Positions 25,151-39,000 are shown, counted from the first letter of the stretch. The stretch is DNA of 64,000 nt from Baylisascaris procyonis (GCA_037389465.1 JAZARR010000015.1:1-64000); one strand, 5' to 3'. The notes: a model not told the origin generated them from the sequence alone. Numbers and translations are program-made.

Positions 25151-28100
25151 TTCGGTTATGATCCGTTCACCGCATCATTTGAGTTCGAACCACCAATAGA
25201 GCAAAACGGCGACGATGGAGAGATCGCTTCAATCAACGCAAAGATTCTCAGAAGAGATGGTAATAGATCAAATGCTGAAGCTGCTTCGAGAATGGAGTAG
25301 ATGTCGGCCATTGGTCATTCAAAACTGAAAGTTTCTTTTTTTTAATACGATAGTTTAAATTATCTGGTTGCGTGGTCATTTAATCCAGCTATATAAAATG
25401 GTCTGAAATAGAAACCCCATCAGGGGGTGAGGAATTGGCGGCGCGATCACATATTAACAGTTAATTCATTATTTATTATTATTGTTGCGCGAAAAATTGG
25501 TTTATTGTAAGAAGGATGAGGCTGTTATTTATTTCTGATGGCCTAATAAATGTGCAGATTTCTAGGTAGACAACGTTCTCAGAATTCTGCTTGCCGAATG
25601 ATTGATCATTCATTGCAGGAGATTATCAAGTACCCACGATTGGTTGTGCCCCGTTGCGCGGTCGATCGATGCATTTCGATCCCAAATTTATTGCATCGAC
25701 GAGAGGTAAGCTTGCTTTTAAATTTATATAATAGTTTTTATTTTTAATGCTTTCTTTTCTCGAAAAGGTTTTTAAATAAAGTGCTGATTTTCCACATATT
25801 TTTCATGATTTCTGTGTGTACCTGCTTTTTATTTCACTATTTTTTTTAAATGTTTATTCTTTGAGGGTGATCTAGTTGATGGCGGTTGAGTTTGCTGTTT
25901 TAGGGAGAATGGAACGGAGGGAAAACGTTGAGCTGAACAAAAGAGTGCATAAAGTGCGAAGGTCATCGCCGAACTTCATTTAAGCATATGAGCGCGAAAA
26001 TTTTCAACTTTGAAAAATTTCAATTTTTGAACCGTCTTTATGTAGCAAGTTTCTTTTTTTTTCCAGTCAGCAGTGTTCGTATTCTCATCCATGTTTGCCA
26101 ATAGAACGTTTGGTATGAAGAAGTCAAATTTTGCTCGAAAACTTTGAAATTCTCAAAGCATTTCATAACCTCAACTTTTTAAACTTTTTTGCATTACCCA
26201 GGGGTCTCATTTCTTTCTCGGGGATCTATGTGTTTTCATTGCTGTTTTTTGGCAAGGTTCACATTTATCAACGCATATCTGGGCTGAATTATTTTGAAGA
26301 AATTTGCTGCTATAAGTTTATAATTTTTAAAAAAAAGCTCAGTGTTGACTTTAACGGAACTAATTTGCTCTTCAATGAAATATCTAATTTGCTCTTCTAT
26401 GACTTCTTTCTTTCTAGGAGCTACAAATAATCATCAAAAGAACTTAGTCCTCGTCGATTATTTTCCGTGAAGTTCACAATTTTTTTAAAATTGATAATTC
26501 TATAAAATTAACGCAATTTCAGGATGCTAGTTGTTTGAAAACAACTGAAAATTTATGATTTACCTAATATTAATACTAAAGTGAATTCTTATAATATTAT
26601 AGATTTATGGGAAGTCAGTGCCATTAAGCCGTACACGAGCATGGAAGCGATTATGTCATTTGGAAATGCCGAACACGCTGACTGTTCGCAATGTCACATT
26701 CGATTTGCTGAAAGAGTAGGTTTTTTGTTGGAATGATGACTATGAGTAGTGGATTTGGTCCTCTAGTTATGGATTTTGTTCTGTGGTCATGGATTTGGTT
26801 CTGTGGTCATGGGTTTGGTTCTCTAGTCATGGATTTGGTTCTCCAATCATGAACTTGGTTCTCTAGTCATGAATTTGGTTCATTCTGGTAAAGCGTTAGT
26901 ATGTAAAACTTCTTTTTAATTAACCTTGTGAAAATATTTGTTTATTGGCTTCATATTTCCTTAGTGTTTGATATTACTGCAAGGCGAGAAAAGTATAGTA
27001 AAAGTTATTGATTATCTTAGTCGGTTAGTGCTAGTTGAAATATCATTAGATTATTTATTACATAAATTTACTCCATTAATGTTTGAACTGCCAATGAGGA
27101 GAGGAAGGGGGAAGATTTCATTATTTCTATAATGTTTTATTTCGGGAAGTTGTTGTAGGTGATCGTATCCTAAAACCTTATAGTTATCGAATTTGCTGAG
27201 CATAAAGCATTATGGTGATATAATTTGATTGTGTTGGTTCCAAAAATTACTTTTGTTTATTACAGATCTTTAAAAAAATATCCAATTGTTTTAGTTGTGC
27301 AAAGATCATGGCCTTCAGAGAGATGGGGAGCGTTGTCCTGGAAAGTAAAATTACGTCTGATGGGGGGGGGGGGGGAGTTTGCAATGAGAAGGGTGACGGG
27401 AAAAGAGAACGGACTTGCAAATGGAGAGGGGAAGGAAGAAGAAGAAGAGCTCGCAAATTTCATTGCCCACTCGAAATATCAGTCCAAGAGAGAGCTGCAA
27501 AGACACGATGAATTTATAGGTGAATTGCGATATGATTGCCAGGTAGATCACTATGTATATCAGGAAACTTATATGGCAGCAAAAATACGCTGTTTTTGAT
27601 GGCTCGTTTGTAAACGCATTGGAGCGTCTTTTCGTTCTTCATCAATGTTTCTGTTTTTTTATTTATGTTCTGTATACAATATTTTCTTTTCAGCGGTATA
27701 TTTCTGGGCATGTCGAACGAGTCACGATATGTGGTCGGTATGCTCTACGGACCAGTATCACATGGATACGGAGGTTTGTCCGTTCTGTCGCATTGTTTTT
27801 TTTTCATTTAATGATTTTAATTTCTATCCATTACCAAAAAAGAAAAATTAAGAATGTGAAGTGTAGGAGACAGCGGGGATTCGAACTCTGATCCTCTTTT
27901 CACAAAGAGAACGAACGTATTCACTTATTGTTGCACGACCCTTTTAATCCTATGTGGGAAACGTATTATTATGTTTTAATTTAATCGTTCTTTCATGGTA
28001 ATACGGCATTATATAGCTCACATCTAAAAACATATATAGCAGGTTACCTGTTCACGTTTTTTGAAGTACTTGTTCGAGACGTTCTTGTCAAAATAGAGTA

Positions 28101-31100
28101 GTTATTTCGAAAAATTCATCAAATAATATATGAATTTCGTCGATGAATTATTAAAGAGTTTAGAGGTGATTTAACTTTGATAGCAGTTTACGATATGGTT
28201 GGGAAATTAGAGTGGCAGAATTTGATGGCGCTAATTGTAGATATTTTCAGGAGTAGGCGTCGATGCGGTATTGGTAGTTATGAGTCTTTCACCTTGCCGA
28301 CTCACACCGGTTAATTAATTAATTTATTTATTTATTTTTTATTATATTATGGCATAAAAGATTGGATTTGGTTAGCGGAGTTAGATTCTAGATCTTTTTA
28401 TTGACTCCTAACTGAGGGGAGCTCATTTAGATGCGAGTGGAGCAGAAACTGAGTACGTAGGACTGAATCATAGTGATATTTGGAACTAGGGGGGGGTAGT
28501 ATCTATGCACATATCCAAGCACTTAGCCAAGAAATGGAGGGAAGGGGAGAGATGGGCTGCAATATTCCTGTTAATTTTTCTTTTCTTTGTTTGATTGTTT
28601 GCAGTGTCTTCTATCTATACATTATTCAAAAATTTTCGTGAGGATGCGCACTTTCTCTGCCTCTTTCTTCTTTCCATTTCTTTAAAACTTACCATAGTAT
28701 TTAACCTTCATATTTTCTGGTCAATGATTTCAGGAGTTCATGGCATTTGTAACCGGAAATGAGTGCTTGTTAAAGGAAAGGGGGGGGGGGGAGAAAGTGT
28801 TGAAACATAGGTGGAGTGCGGGGAAGGGGGAGAAAGCGTTGAAGTTAGTACAGATCGAGCGCATTGTTCGGATACAGCCTACACAGTCACTCCGAAGTAG
28901 TGGGAGTATTGGGTGTTTAAGCGGCATGTCTCTGTTTTTATCCATTTATTTCTCGTTTTTTGGCGGTTACGATCTCTCTTATTAGTGCCACATAGAAGAG
29001 TTTGTTGTTGTGAAGATAGTCTTACCCCTCTCTTATTATGGAGTTTCACCTCCCCCCCCCTCGGTCTTACAACTCCCTCATTATGGAATTTCACCTTCCC
29101 CCCCCCCCCTCCTCTCCCCATATTGGAGCATTCCACCTCCCCTGGTTGATTCCATGAAGTAAACTTCAAAGTTATTGATATTTTTTCTCTGCTTCGTACT
29201 CTTCATATATCTCTATGCACAGTGTTTCTTTTCTTCCGACCTTCTATATATCAGGTCTTTGGTATGGAGCGTTGAATTTACGAGTTAGGCAAGCGACAAA
29301 AGGTTGGTTGATCATGCCAGCCCTACGTGCCTTAGTGCTAATTTGTCTTTGCTCTTTTCTTTTTTTTATTTTTACGTTACTTTATAGGTGGTATGATTTT
29401 ACAGGTATTCACTGTGGTTCTTAATTCTTCATATTTCTATGAATTGTATGCAACGTTTCCTCGAGATTCATCCTTCATCTCTGTTATCAGCTTCACGTAA
29501 GCCGCATTTTCTTTATTGTGTTGCTTAGGTTGAAAAAATTATTTGAATAAATATTTAAAAGTCAATAAATATAACCATAAAATTAAAATATACAAATATC
29601 TATGCATTTGTTTCGGTGGTTTTTAGCTAATTCATTATTTCATTGCATATCATTTTGTTTGGATTTGCGAAGATTTTATGCATAAATGTTTTGTCCATCT
29701 TAGTGTGAAATGAGTACGGTTAAGTATGATTATATCTTTGCAGTATTAGTATCGTTTTTTTAACACTTAGCTGTGGTAAAGAATATTTTTAAACATAACG
29801 TTAAGAGCTTGTTTTTGAAAGTATTTGATTATATCGTTATTGGTCAGGTGCATAGTGATGAAAGAACAGGTTGCGAGAGAGTATTTAAATAGTGCAGTTG
29901 GTGCTTTTCTTGGGTGAAAGTATTCGTGACTTTAAACATTGTAGCGATAAAAAAGTTTTTTTAAAGTTATGAGGTTTTTTTAGTTCTGGAAGGATTTAGT
30001 TGATGGATGAGATGATGCACTATTAAAGATAGATTCTTGTAAATGGAGGTTTAAGGGATAGTGTGATGGCACATGAGTTGGCGAGCAATGAGCCGATGAC
30101 AACGCTTGTAGCATTGGATTTCGTCCTGTTCAGGAATGCATTACACTTGTCGATGAGGACATCGGTAGTTTTATCGTCACGTTGGAGGCACAGATTGTGC
30201 AGGTAACCTAGTTTTTACCTTTATTTCGCTATTTTGCTGTTTTACTACAATGTCTAAGTGGTTGAGATTACTAGAGGGATTCCGGGGGAGCTCAGGTTAT
30301 CGCGAAGCTTCTTTTTTAGGGATTAGGGATTTCCGAGCGTGAAGCTAATGCAAATTGTGTTTTTTTTTTTTGAAAAATTTTAAGATTATTTTATTGTTTC
30401 GCATATATCCCTATCGTAATTCCCGTCAGTGATGTCATATTTAAATGACAAAATAGAGAGGTAAACGTCGTCGAGAGTTGAAGCTTTGAATTAAAAATTT
30501 TGTTTATAGGACACTATTACGTTCATTTGATCATGGTGCTATATTGAATGCAGGCACAATGCTTATTGGTGTTATATTCACAAGATGCCATCCACCGATG
30601 GATAATGTTGGAAGACGTCGCATATCTGTAAGTTCGGTAATGATTTTCAAAGAAAAGAGGCAATAGAACATATCAGTTGATGAGTGGGTTATTCATTATG
30701 TATGCGATGCATACAATTTTAGCAGAAAGATTTCACTTGAATTTTATGAAAACGATTTGAAAGCGAATGAAATTGTGTTGTTTTTATCTAATTTAGTGAT
30801 TCGTTTTTGAATTGCTTTTTTGGATGGAAATTTTGAAATTTAATCCCAAGTGATTTACTATTAATAAAGATGGTAGAAATGCTTGCCGAAGGTGAGCATT
30901 AGAAGGCGCAGACCCGAACATTTTTGCTCAATGTTTCGATGTCTGACTCCATCGTTAACAGTATAGTAATGGCTATGAGTAAGTATGCTTTTTTTCAAGG
31001 GGATAATTAAATCCCCTTTGTTAATATGAACGAGAAATCATAAGAAGAGTATCTGAGAAAGAAAATCGAGGGAGTCGTATCCGATGCGTTCATAAATTTC

Positions 31101-32223
31101 GCTAATTTCGTTATTCAGTTTGGTTAACCAAATTTTTAATTGATGGTACGCTGTGCATTTTTTTCAAATTCTTCTGATAGCATCGTTTTTTTAAACTTTG
31201 TTTTATTTTAGAGCTTTCAAGTGATGCGAATTCATGAGGCAGAACGATCTGAGTGGGCAGGTGTCGTCCTACAAGAAATAACGATTTCAGATGCACGTAC
31301 AAAGCTCACAACAACCGACGATATACATTACGCATTGTTGCCATGTTCTAATGAACGTTAGTTCGTTTTTAATTAGAAACGTCTACGTTTACAAGTGTTC
31401 TCAGTGCATTTAGTGGAAATCACAGTCGTGAAACTAATTATTAAGGTCCACAACCTGTTCTAAAGGAAAACAGATATTTCCGCATATAGTAAGTGATATG
31501 ATTCAGATTTGATAAATCTGATGCAATGCACCTGCGTTATGTTAGCAAATGTAATACTTCTGGTTTTAATCTATATTATGGGTGTCCGAATTCTACAACT
31601 GATGCTTTGAATATAGAACATATCATAGTTGCAAACTGAGCAAAATGGCGTTTGCTAAAAAAAAATCTCCTGAGGTTTTGTTGAAGTGAAGGTGAGTGGA
31701 GGAGGTGGGGGGGGGGGGGGGGGAATGGTGGTAGTGTGCGATGGAATTGATGCAATATTACCCTTGCTTTCAACTTGTTCCAATCAGTTATATTTACAGA
31801 ATTCCCCTCAGCTTCTCATGGATTGAATCAAAGCTTATTCTTCACAGAGGTCGTAATGGATGTCGAGAAGTTGCTTATAACACTAATGCCGAAAGTTGTC
31901 AAAGCATTCTTACCTGGTTATTGCTATGTAGGACTTATCGATTATGAGGTTTGTTTTATTTTACGTGCGGTCCACCTTCGTTTACATTTATTTAGCAAGC
32001 AATTGCCTCTCGTATGGAGATGATACGGTTATTAGGTAAAGAATATAAGGCCAGTAGTTTTACGCCGGCAACCACATGTATGACAGGCATAAGAGAGAAG
32101 CAAGATTCCATTTGCGTTGTTTTTTCACTGAAGGATGAAATAAAAAGTGGATGGCATTATGAAAATATGCTGCGCGATACGTGCTTGATTGACTTTTATT
32201 CTAGAATTGATAAAATGTGTTAA
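25151..32223 (+). CDS. unrecognised multi-exon gene (about 11 exons seen, 5' end unknown)
   Basis: Exons inferred at 25151-25259, 25566-25705, 26603-26715, 27266-27344, about 27429/27450-27542, 27694-27773, 30134-30202, 30510-30627, 31212-31356, 31800-31948 and 31996 onward (stop at 32221-32223). Splice phases agree through the whole chain, which is strong evidence for one transcript. Typical segments are GKSVPLSRTRAWKRLCHLE, SLKKYPIVLVVQRSWPSERW, LNAGTMLIGVIFTRCHPP and VEKLLITLMPKVVKAF. No membrane segments, signal peptide or catalytic motif stand out. VVFSLKDEI in the last exon recalls the ACT domain of aromatic amino-acid hydroxylases, but no catalytic domain follows. Weak points: the purine-rich acceptor near 27,429, the exon at 27,694 (open in all three frames), and the true 3' end. 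I do not recognise the family. Confidence 0.6.
26750..26881. repeat. 20-bp tandem repeat, about 6.6 copies, in an intron
   Basis: Six full units of the form tggatttggttctctagtca with a few substitutions each, plus a partial unit at 26870-26881. It starts 34 bp after the donor of the exon ending at 26715. Confidence 0.9.
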
Positions 32224-32247
32224 TCATTAGGATTGAGTATATTATAG

Positions 32248-33245
32248 GTGGATGTTGTCGGTTGTGATGGCTATATGGTCTACGTAATAGTGAGCGTCGT
32301 CCTCGAAGCAAAAAGCCCTGGTATATCGGGCATGAATCGACCATTCGTCGGTATTGTTCATGTGGAGTGGAACACATACGACGGTTCGTTGCTTATTTCT
32401 TATTTTTTATATTCCAGTGTACCAACATCCGTTGGCATGATGTAACGTTTGCTATGGATGTTAGTAATTGAGTCGCCTTTTTCAACATCCATGGACGATC
32501 TCTGGTGTAGAGAAGTGGCTGAGGATAGTATGCGGTCGCAAAGGAGACGTCGTTCAAACAGCGTTAGCGAAGGATCGAAATCTAGTCGCCATTTACAAGT
32601 AGTACTCAATAATAGCCCTATGTGCGTATGAGCAATCGAGTCGGTATCGATACCGTAAATGATATGCAAATGTAGATACCACCGATTTGAGGTGATTTCT
32701 TTGAGTCGGATCAGTCGAAGTGCTGTATCTACCGAACATATAATCTTGAGTGTTGGTCAATGTTACTCTCAGATGAGTTTGAGCATTTAAATAATGGAAA
32801 TTTCCTTGTAAGTCCCCATTGTTAACTGTGTACGATTTTTATGTTATCTGGGAATTGTTTTTACTTTCTTAAGCAATCTTTAATTGTATACTTAAGGAAA
32901 ACAACACTATCGCTCATTACGACCATTGTCGGCGATAAGTTGGGAGAGTGCTAAACAGCCTAAGAAGTGGTACCCATTTCAGCCAAGGCAAAATCAGGGC
33001 CTAGACGAACGGGTCCTTTCCAACGAGGCGTTTATTGCAGGTAATATTTTTATATTATTATATAATATCCCAACTTTAGTTGTAGTTATTTTTTAGTCCA
33101 GCCGACATATTAAAGGGTTGTATGCCCGCGTTTTCCTCAGCAGTTTGCTAAAAATTTTATTAAGTTTAGCGAATTACCACTTTTTGCAGGCAAAAGCTTG
33201 GGAACATTGATGTCACCACTTGCGGGGATCGGTCTCTATAGATAA
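32248..33245 (+). CDS. further unrecognised exons, probably the 3' end of the preceding gene or of a second gene
   Basis: Coding-like stretches: 32248-32383 (VDVVGCDGYMVYVIVSVVLE, after ATTATAG); about 32460-32601 (MDDLWCREVAEDSM, then a Ser/Arg-rich tail, before a GTAGTA donor); 32706-32807 (34 codons, with SMLLSDEFEHLNNGNFL before GTAAGT); 32897-33040 (AISWESAKQPKKWYPFQ); and 33190-33245, ending SPLAGIGLYR and a stop. The last two exons join cleanly in phase 1. The earlier joins cannot be completed by eye, nor can the join to the exon ending at 32223. No family recognised. Confidence 0.45.
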
Positions 33246-35447
33246 TTGCCCCGATCGCCTACAGTCAAAGTGCCCATTGATCAGATGTCTGTATAAATGT
33301 TTTTTTTTGTTCTGCTATATCTTTCAATGTCTTGTGGATTTGTTTCATGTATGTTTTGAATACTGATAATGTGGAATTCGTTGATAAGCTGGAGCTGTTG
33401 AATACTTGTTGGAGCCGGAGCTTTTTATGTTTTGGCTGATTGCATAGAAAAATTCCACTGATAATATTTTTTCCACTCTCATTTCTTTCAACGATAAAGT
33501 TATGCGGATAACTTATATCTGATTGAATATCTTATAAATGGAAAAAAAAATTTGTATGGCGCTTTGTCGTGAATTTTTATCAGCAAATTGAAAAAAAAAG
33601 AAAGAATTTCTTTGCCTTCGATTATAAAAAATTAACGCATTTGTTTTTTATATTTTACTGTTTAATTGTGCATGTTTGTTGTTTTCTTATATGTCATTTT
33701 AGTATTCGTTTATTGTCTCCTAGGACAGTACTTTAACGTTTATTTCACAGATTATCAGTTTTCTATTAAATTAGAGAATGATATCACCTATAGAAAGAAG
33801 CATTCTTCTAGATCCGTCACATTTAGAGAGGGAACTCAACGGGTGGCTATTGTTAAATTTTATTCTAGAATTTGAGAGAGGAATAATATGTAATCATTGA
33901 AAGAAAAAAGTATGCTAAATATTGGCACTTGTTCAATCTGTAGGTGGTAGTTGTTTTTTCACTGTCCGGATTTTACTGAAAATATGTTAGCGCTTTGTTT
34001 GTAGTCGAAAAGATTACATCCCCTACATCCCTTCCCACTCCCCAATCCGGTGGGGAGGTTTAGGACCGAGGAGATTACGATCTCTTCCCAACTTTCTTTC
34101 TCTCCTTCCCCCCCTCCCCGTTCATCAGCCATCGTATCACGTCACCGCTTTGACCCAGCTCCCCGTGCCGAACGTTCTGCCATCTATCAATTAAACGTTG
34201 TCTAGATTCCGTGGAGTAAACATCTTGAAAGCCTTATAGTATAGCTGGTAGGCATGATGCATGTAGCTGGAGAACGTATTATGTATACCTTTCGCAGTGT
34301 TCATTCCTTGAATACTACCTGTAATATATTACTATTTGATACTCAGTATTTATGGTCTCATTGCTTTTTCAATGCATTTACTATTCGCCTTAATATTTCT
34401 TATTGTTGAGATCAAAAAATTTTTTTAATGCGTTATGATTTGCAATATTGTTTTATATTATTTTATACTATAATTTTTTTTTCATTCGCTTAATTGTTTT
34501 TCAATTATTGAAGTAATTAAAATTTTTTGCGCCGACGGGTTATTTTTCTAAGCGATATGACCACAATATCGGGTTTGATAATCCCCCCAACGTTGATCGT
34601 TGGATATCCGAATAATCGGATATCGAATCCACATTGATTGGAAAGATTTGGTGATCTGGTGATATAGTGATGCGTTTGATTTTTGGGAGTTTTTTTTTTC
34701 GGTTTTCTTGGTGGGAAATTTGCAAAATTTTGCAGCTGAATATTTTTTTTTTGCGTAGCATAATTTGATTTGATGGTTCGATGCACGAGCAGCTATGTTC
34801 TGTTGGAGATTGTAATTTATAGTTTTTCGAATAATTCCGTTTGAGGGTACACAGCGTTCATGTTGGGTGAATCCTCTTACTTCATGTTTCTTCCACTTTC
34901 CTCTTCCTTTTTTTTTCATCTTACCTGGTTGGTTATGCAGGTCTTGTAACCGTTGTAGTGTATTTCTGGAGAACATCTAGGATGGGAGTGATGACTTCGT
35001 CGATTGTGGGTGGGGGAGAAGGGGGGAGGGGAAACGTGATCACAGAGACTTCCTATTCCCCGTTTTAGCTAAGACTTCCCTTCGTGGAATTGTGAAAGCC
35101 ATTTTTTCTTTTCAAAGATTTTGCGACGAAACGATGGGAACGGGGTTACTACAACAACTTGTAATTTCCATCTTCACAAAAATAATTTAGGTGTTGGGCA
35201 CAGGGTGACAACTGATAGACCTTGTTTTCCTGAGAGTCCTACAAAATGGACAAGATTTTGTCCACTTTGTAAGACCTTTAACACCTTCAGGTAAGACCTA
35301 ATTTGTAAGATTTTTTTAATTTATAGAGTTTGTAAGATTTTCATAAGATATTGTGAGATCTTGTCCATTTTTTCTATCACCTTGGCAGTTGGCAATACCT
35401 TCTTTGTAACTTTCCGATCGGTTGCCTTACCATCAACATTATTAGCA
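33246..35447. other. intergenic region, no convincing gene
   Basis: AT-rich. A plus-strand frame at 33,666-33,875 and a lysine-rich minus-strand frame at 34,548-34,976 have no family match or clear splice context. A short hairpin lies at 35,241-35,270 and several TTTGTAAGAT words follow it, just before the fold-back repeat copy. Confidence 0.5.
35241..35270. repeat. 13-bp imperfect inverted repeat
   Basis: Arms acaaaatggacaa (35241-35253) and ttgtccactttgt (35258-35270) pair with one mismatch around a 4-nt loop. A further copy of ttgtccatttt lies at about 35,351. This may be the edge of a small decayed element. Confidence 0.7.
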
Positions 35448-35774
35448 TGTGGCTGCGAACTGCGAACGGAGCTGAGTAAGTGTACCACATTGCGTTCGCA
35501 CCACTATCGTACTCTGCATTCCCTCCAAGGGAATACTAACACCCATCACAGAAACTGGAAAATTTGTGATAGAAACGTGCAATTTTTTCGTATCATTCAA
35601 TGCGGAATGTCAGATAGTGCCATCTTGCAATATTTCAGCTTTATTGAAAGAGAAGAAGTGCAATTGCTGGATGGGCCATCTGTGATGTGCTACTCAACGA
35701 TTGCAGAGAACGATGATAGAATGTTAGCTCAGCTCTGTTCGCGGTTCGCAACCGGGATGCCATTGTTCTCTGCA
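35448..35774. mobile_element. fold-back repeat family, copy B (right arm shortened)
   Basis: The left arm carries ctgcgaactgcgaacgg, cattgcgttcgcacc, atcgtactctgcattcc, cccatcacagaaactgg, gtgatagaaacgtgcaa and gaagtgcaattgctggatgg in family order. The right side is reduced to gttcgcggttcgcaaccggg followed by gccattgttctctgca (35759-35774), one mismatch from the array core. An inverted core, tgcagagaacgatg, is at 35702-35715. No transposase frame is present, so it is non-autonomous. Confidence 0.7.
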
Positions 35775-36096
35775 TTTATGTCGTAAATCCAACCAAAAGC
35801 ATTTCTAACTGTGGATTTTTGCTTCTTTATAAACGTTGATGCACGTAAATGTACGTATATGTACCATACACATGCAGTTGCTTCACGATCCGTTCGTTAT
35901 GTCTTCAACAATCCGAAACAATATTTCTTGGTACTCGAGGATAATCGCACTCGTTGAAAGGGTTGATGAAATTGCATTCATCTCTAATATTTGCCTGTAT
36001 AACATCCATCGCCGATTTGCATACATCGTATATCAACAAGGAGATCACCTTTATGAATGAGTATTCATAATTAAGTTGAACTATTTGAGGATTGCG

Positions 36097-39000
36097 ATGA
36101 CGATGAGCGAAGAAGGTGGATATTTGGGTGCGATGACTTTTCAGTGTCTGTTTAATGGTGCTGTCGAACGTGTCATAGAGAGTCGTAGAGGTGACGAGAA
36201 AGCGGCACATGAATTGAGGGTGTGTTGCTCTTTTTTGGCAAATCTAACATTCTTCCTTTTTCTTGTAGTTTTTTTTTCATTTTTCACCGAATATTGCGAA
36301 ACAGTGCTGGATGGGCAGCGAGGGTGATGATCAGGGACGGGAATCTTTGTCTCTTGTTCTGTCTCTTTTGGAATTCTGACACCATCCAGGTGCTTTCCTC
36401 TAATTTTCTGGCTCGCCCACATCCTGCTTCCTTGGATTTTTATAAGAAATTCGTATAATCTGTAGACCGAAATCTAAGCCCATAGATGCGTTCCTTCTTT
36501 TTTTGATCTTTGTTGTCATCCATTCATACAGCTCTGCTGTGAACTATATTCATCAAACTGCAAAGAGATATCAGTAGTGTTCTATTGAGTGTGATGGGCT
36601 ATAGGAAGCACTTTTGTACCTTTTTTTTTATAGTTCTACCATGCATTTGTATTACACTCAGACCACGTAGCTAAGAATTTTGCTCTTTCTTAGCAAATTT
36701 TCTCGGCAGACTGCGCTATCAACCGAGCTGTTTGTATGATTGTTTGTATGATTGCAAGCAGTATTACGGGATAGCCTTAAAAGTGGATTAAGCCGGTGCA
36801 TTTCACTCAGCGGTACATATATCGTGTCATGCGTAAACGATATTGTTGGAGCCGAGATCCCATAACGAAGGAGTCAATTTTAGTTTGTTTAGCCTGACGG
36901 AAATACAGATAGTGAAGAGTGAACATCTGACTATGAAAAAACAATCGTTTTGTGTTTATGTAGAGTGTATATTTAATTAGCTCACATTGAAAATCAAGAA
37001 AACGATATAACGGTTCTTGTGGAAATCAGTGGAAAGAGGAATGATTGATTGATGCTGGATGCTGTTCGGATACGCTTAATTCTGGATAGTATTGCCCGCG
37101 AGGGGGGAGGAGGGAGAACTTTCTTCTTTTTTTTAGTGATATTTTAAAGTTTTTTGATCTATTGCTATACTTCATAGGCTTCTGAGAATCACATTTGTTC
37201 ATATATCTCTTATGTATGAATATTGTTCGTAGAATCTACGTGCAACATTGCGACAAGCAGACAACGCTTCCCCGTCGTTCCTGTTCGACTTCACAAAGAT
37301 TCTTCTCAACGACTCAAAACTCAATATCAATTTACAGGTAATTTTACCATTTTGCTTTCTATGCTTCCTTGAACTGGTATATTGGAATAATCATATCACC
37401 TTTCTCTCGCAGGGGACCAAGACAAGAGTGGGGTGGTTTATAGGGGGAGGGGAGGGAGAGGGGAAGGACACGAATGGCTTGTCACCTGCAGCCACGAACT
37501 GCTAAATGCTACAAAATGCCATTCTTAATAAGGGACCTCAAGTTGGAATAGGCGTCTACTGTAAAATGCCCAAAATTCGGTGAATGTGCAGAAGTCCGTT
37601 CTCGCGTGATAAGGGTGAATGTATTTAATAGTACCTTCGGGAGATCGTTGTTGAATTCACGAGTTACATGGGCACATTATGTGGAACGTTGTGAACTATC
37701 TGGGTGAAAACATTGTTCTATAGTTTTGATTCTATAGATTTTGACCTTTTGTTCGACCTACCTTATAATGATTCCGGTAATTTTGGCGTTAATTGAAGCT
37801 GTTAAATTTGATTCATGATTGAGATGTATTTTCTTGTTTTTGGTGCAAACCATACCGAAGGTGATGGAATTTACCGACTGTATGGACGTTAAAAGGATGT
37901 TTTATGAAATTATTCAACATCTTTGGTTGAATTTTTCAGGAGGCGTTCTTACGTATGCAAGCGAGTGCACCGACTGATGATCTCGAGCTACCGAATGCAA
38001 AACCTGAATTCTATGAACTCTCTGTGAGGTAATGATTTGTGTTTTCTTGTTGAGCATGAAGCATCATTTGATCTTAAACGTTATGCAATTCCGATAAAAT
38101 TTTCTATTAGGAATGGCAAGGAGTGGCGCTAAAATGTTTTCAGTAATCGTGGTCATCTAGGATGGTCCACTTAGAGGGCACAGAGGAGGTTACATTTGTT
38201 TTTAGCCTCTCCCTGTCTTGTTCGGCAAACCTAGCTTGTTTATATTCTTTCAAAAGGCAAATCCAATCTCATATGTCCAAGTTTTGTTGGTTGACAATAT
38301 GTCTGTGCATGGCGCTATCGAGAAGGTATAAGTGATAGTTAGAAGGTTTTCAGCTGTGATCTTTGTCATTGGAACTGATGTTCGTTTGGCTTAATTAGGA
38401 GATGACTTAGGCTCCAGGGACGCTCAGCTTATGCTCCAAATTGCATTTTGCAGTTGCAGTTAGATCTGTCTTGGAAATATTTGAAATATAGAGGGAATGC
38501 TAAGGGGTTCTTGTAAATGTGGAAGGCATATTGATGTGACTTGAGAGTAGAATAGTCGTTCAGAAGGTTAGCGGTGCAATCGGAGAGACGAATCTCTGAT
38601 AGCTACATCATGTAGCTTTGAAAAAGTTTATGTTCAAGGATCGTTTTGCACAGCATCTGGTCGAGATCTTCCAACCGAGTTGTCTTGATATGTCTGCATG
38701 TAATTTATAATCTGAGCAATTATTTGAGAGCGATTGCATTGCGGCGTGTTTTGGCACGTGTACCTGAGGAGATGTCGGATCGAAGGACGTTCCTCGAGAC
38801 GATAAAAGAGATCGCATCATCGATCAAAAAATTGCTCGATGCAACCAATGCAGTTATGCAAGTCGTTCCACCAAGTGCACAGCAGTGTTAGTCGTTTATT
38901 TGCACCCGATGTTTTGATTAGCGAGGCTGGCACCTGATATGCTAGCCTTGAAATTTTGTTACCTGAACATTGACTGAAACACTATATCATTAGCATAATT

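Noticed and set aside
27865..27900. Sequence resembling a tRNA T-arm (minus strand, gagttcgaatccccgctg).
   Set aside because: The T stem does not pair properly and no matching 5' acceptor strand or D-arm was found within 100 bp.
31996..32223. VVFSLKDEI as evidence for an aromatic amino-acid hydroxylase.
   Set aside because: Only nine residues resemble the ACT domain; the catalytic domain with its iron-binding His residues is not found downstream.
34548..34976. 142-codon lysine-rich minus-strand frame between two plus-strand genes.
   Set aside because: AT-rich low-complexity codon use, overlapping frames nearby, no motif and no splice context.
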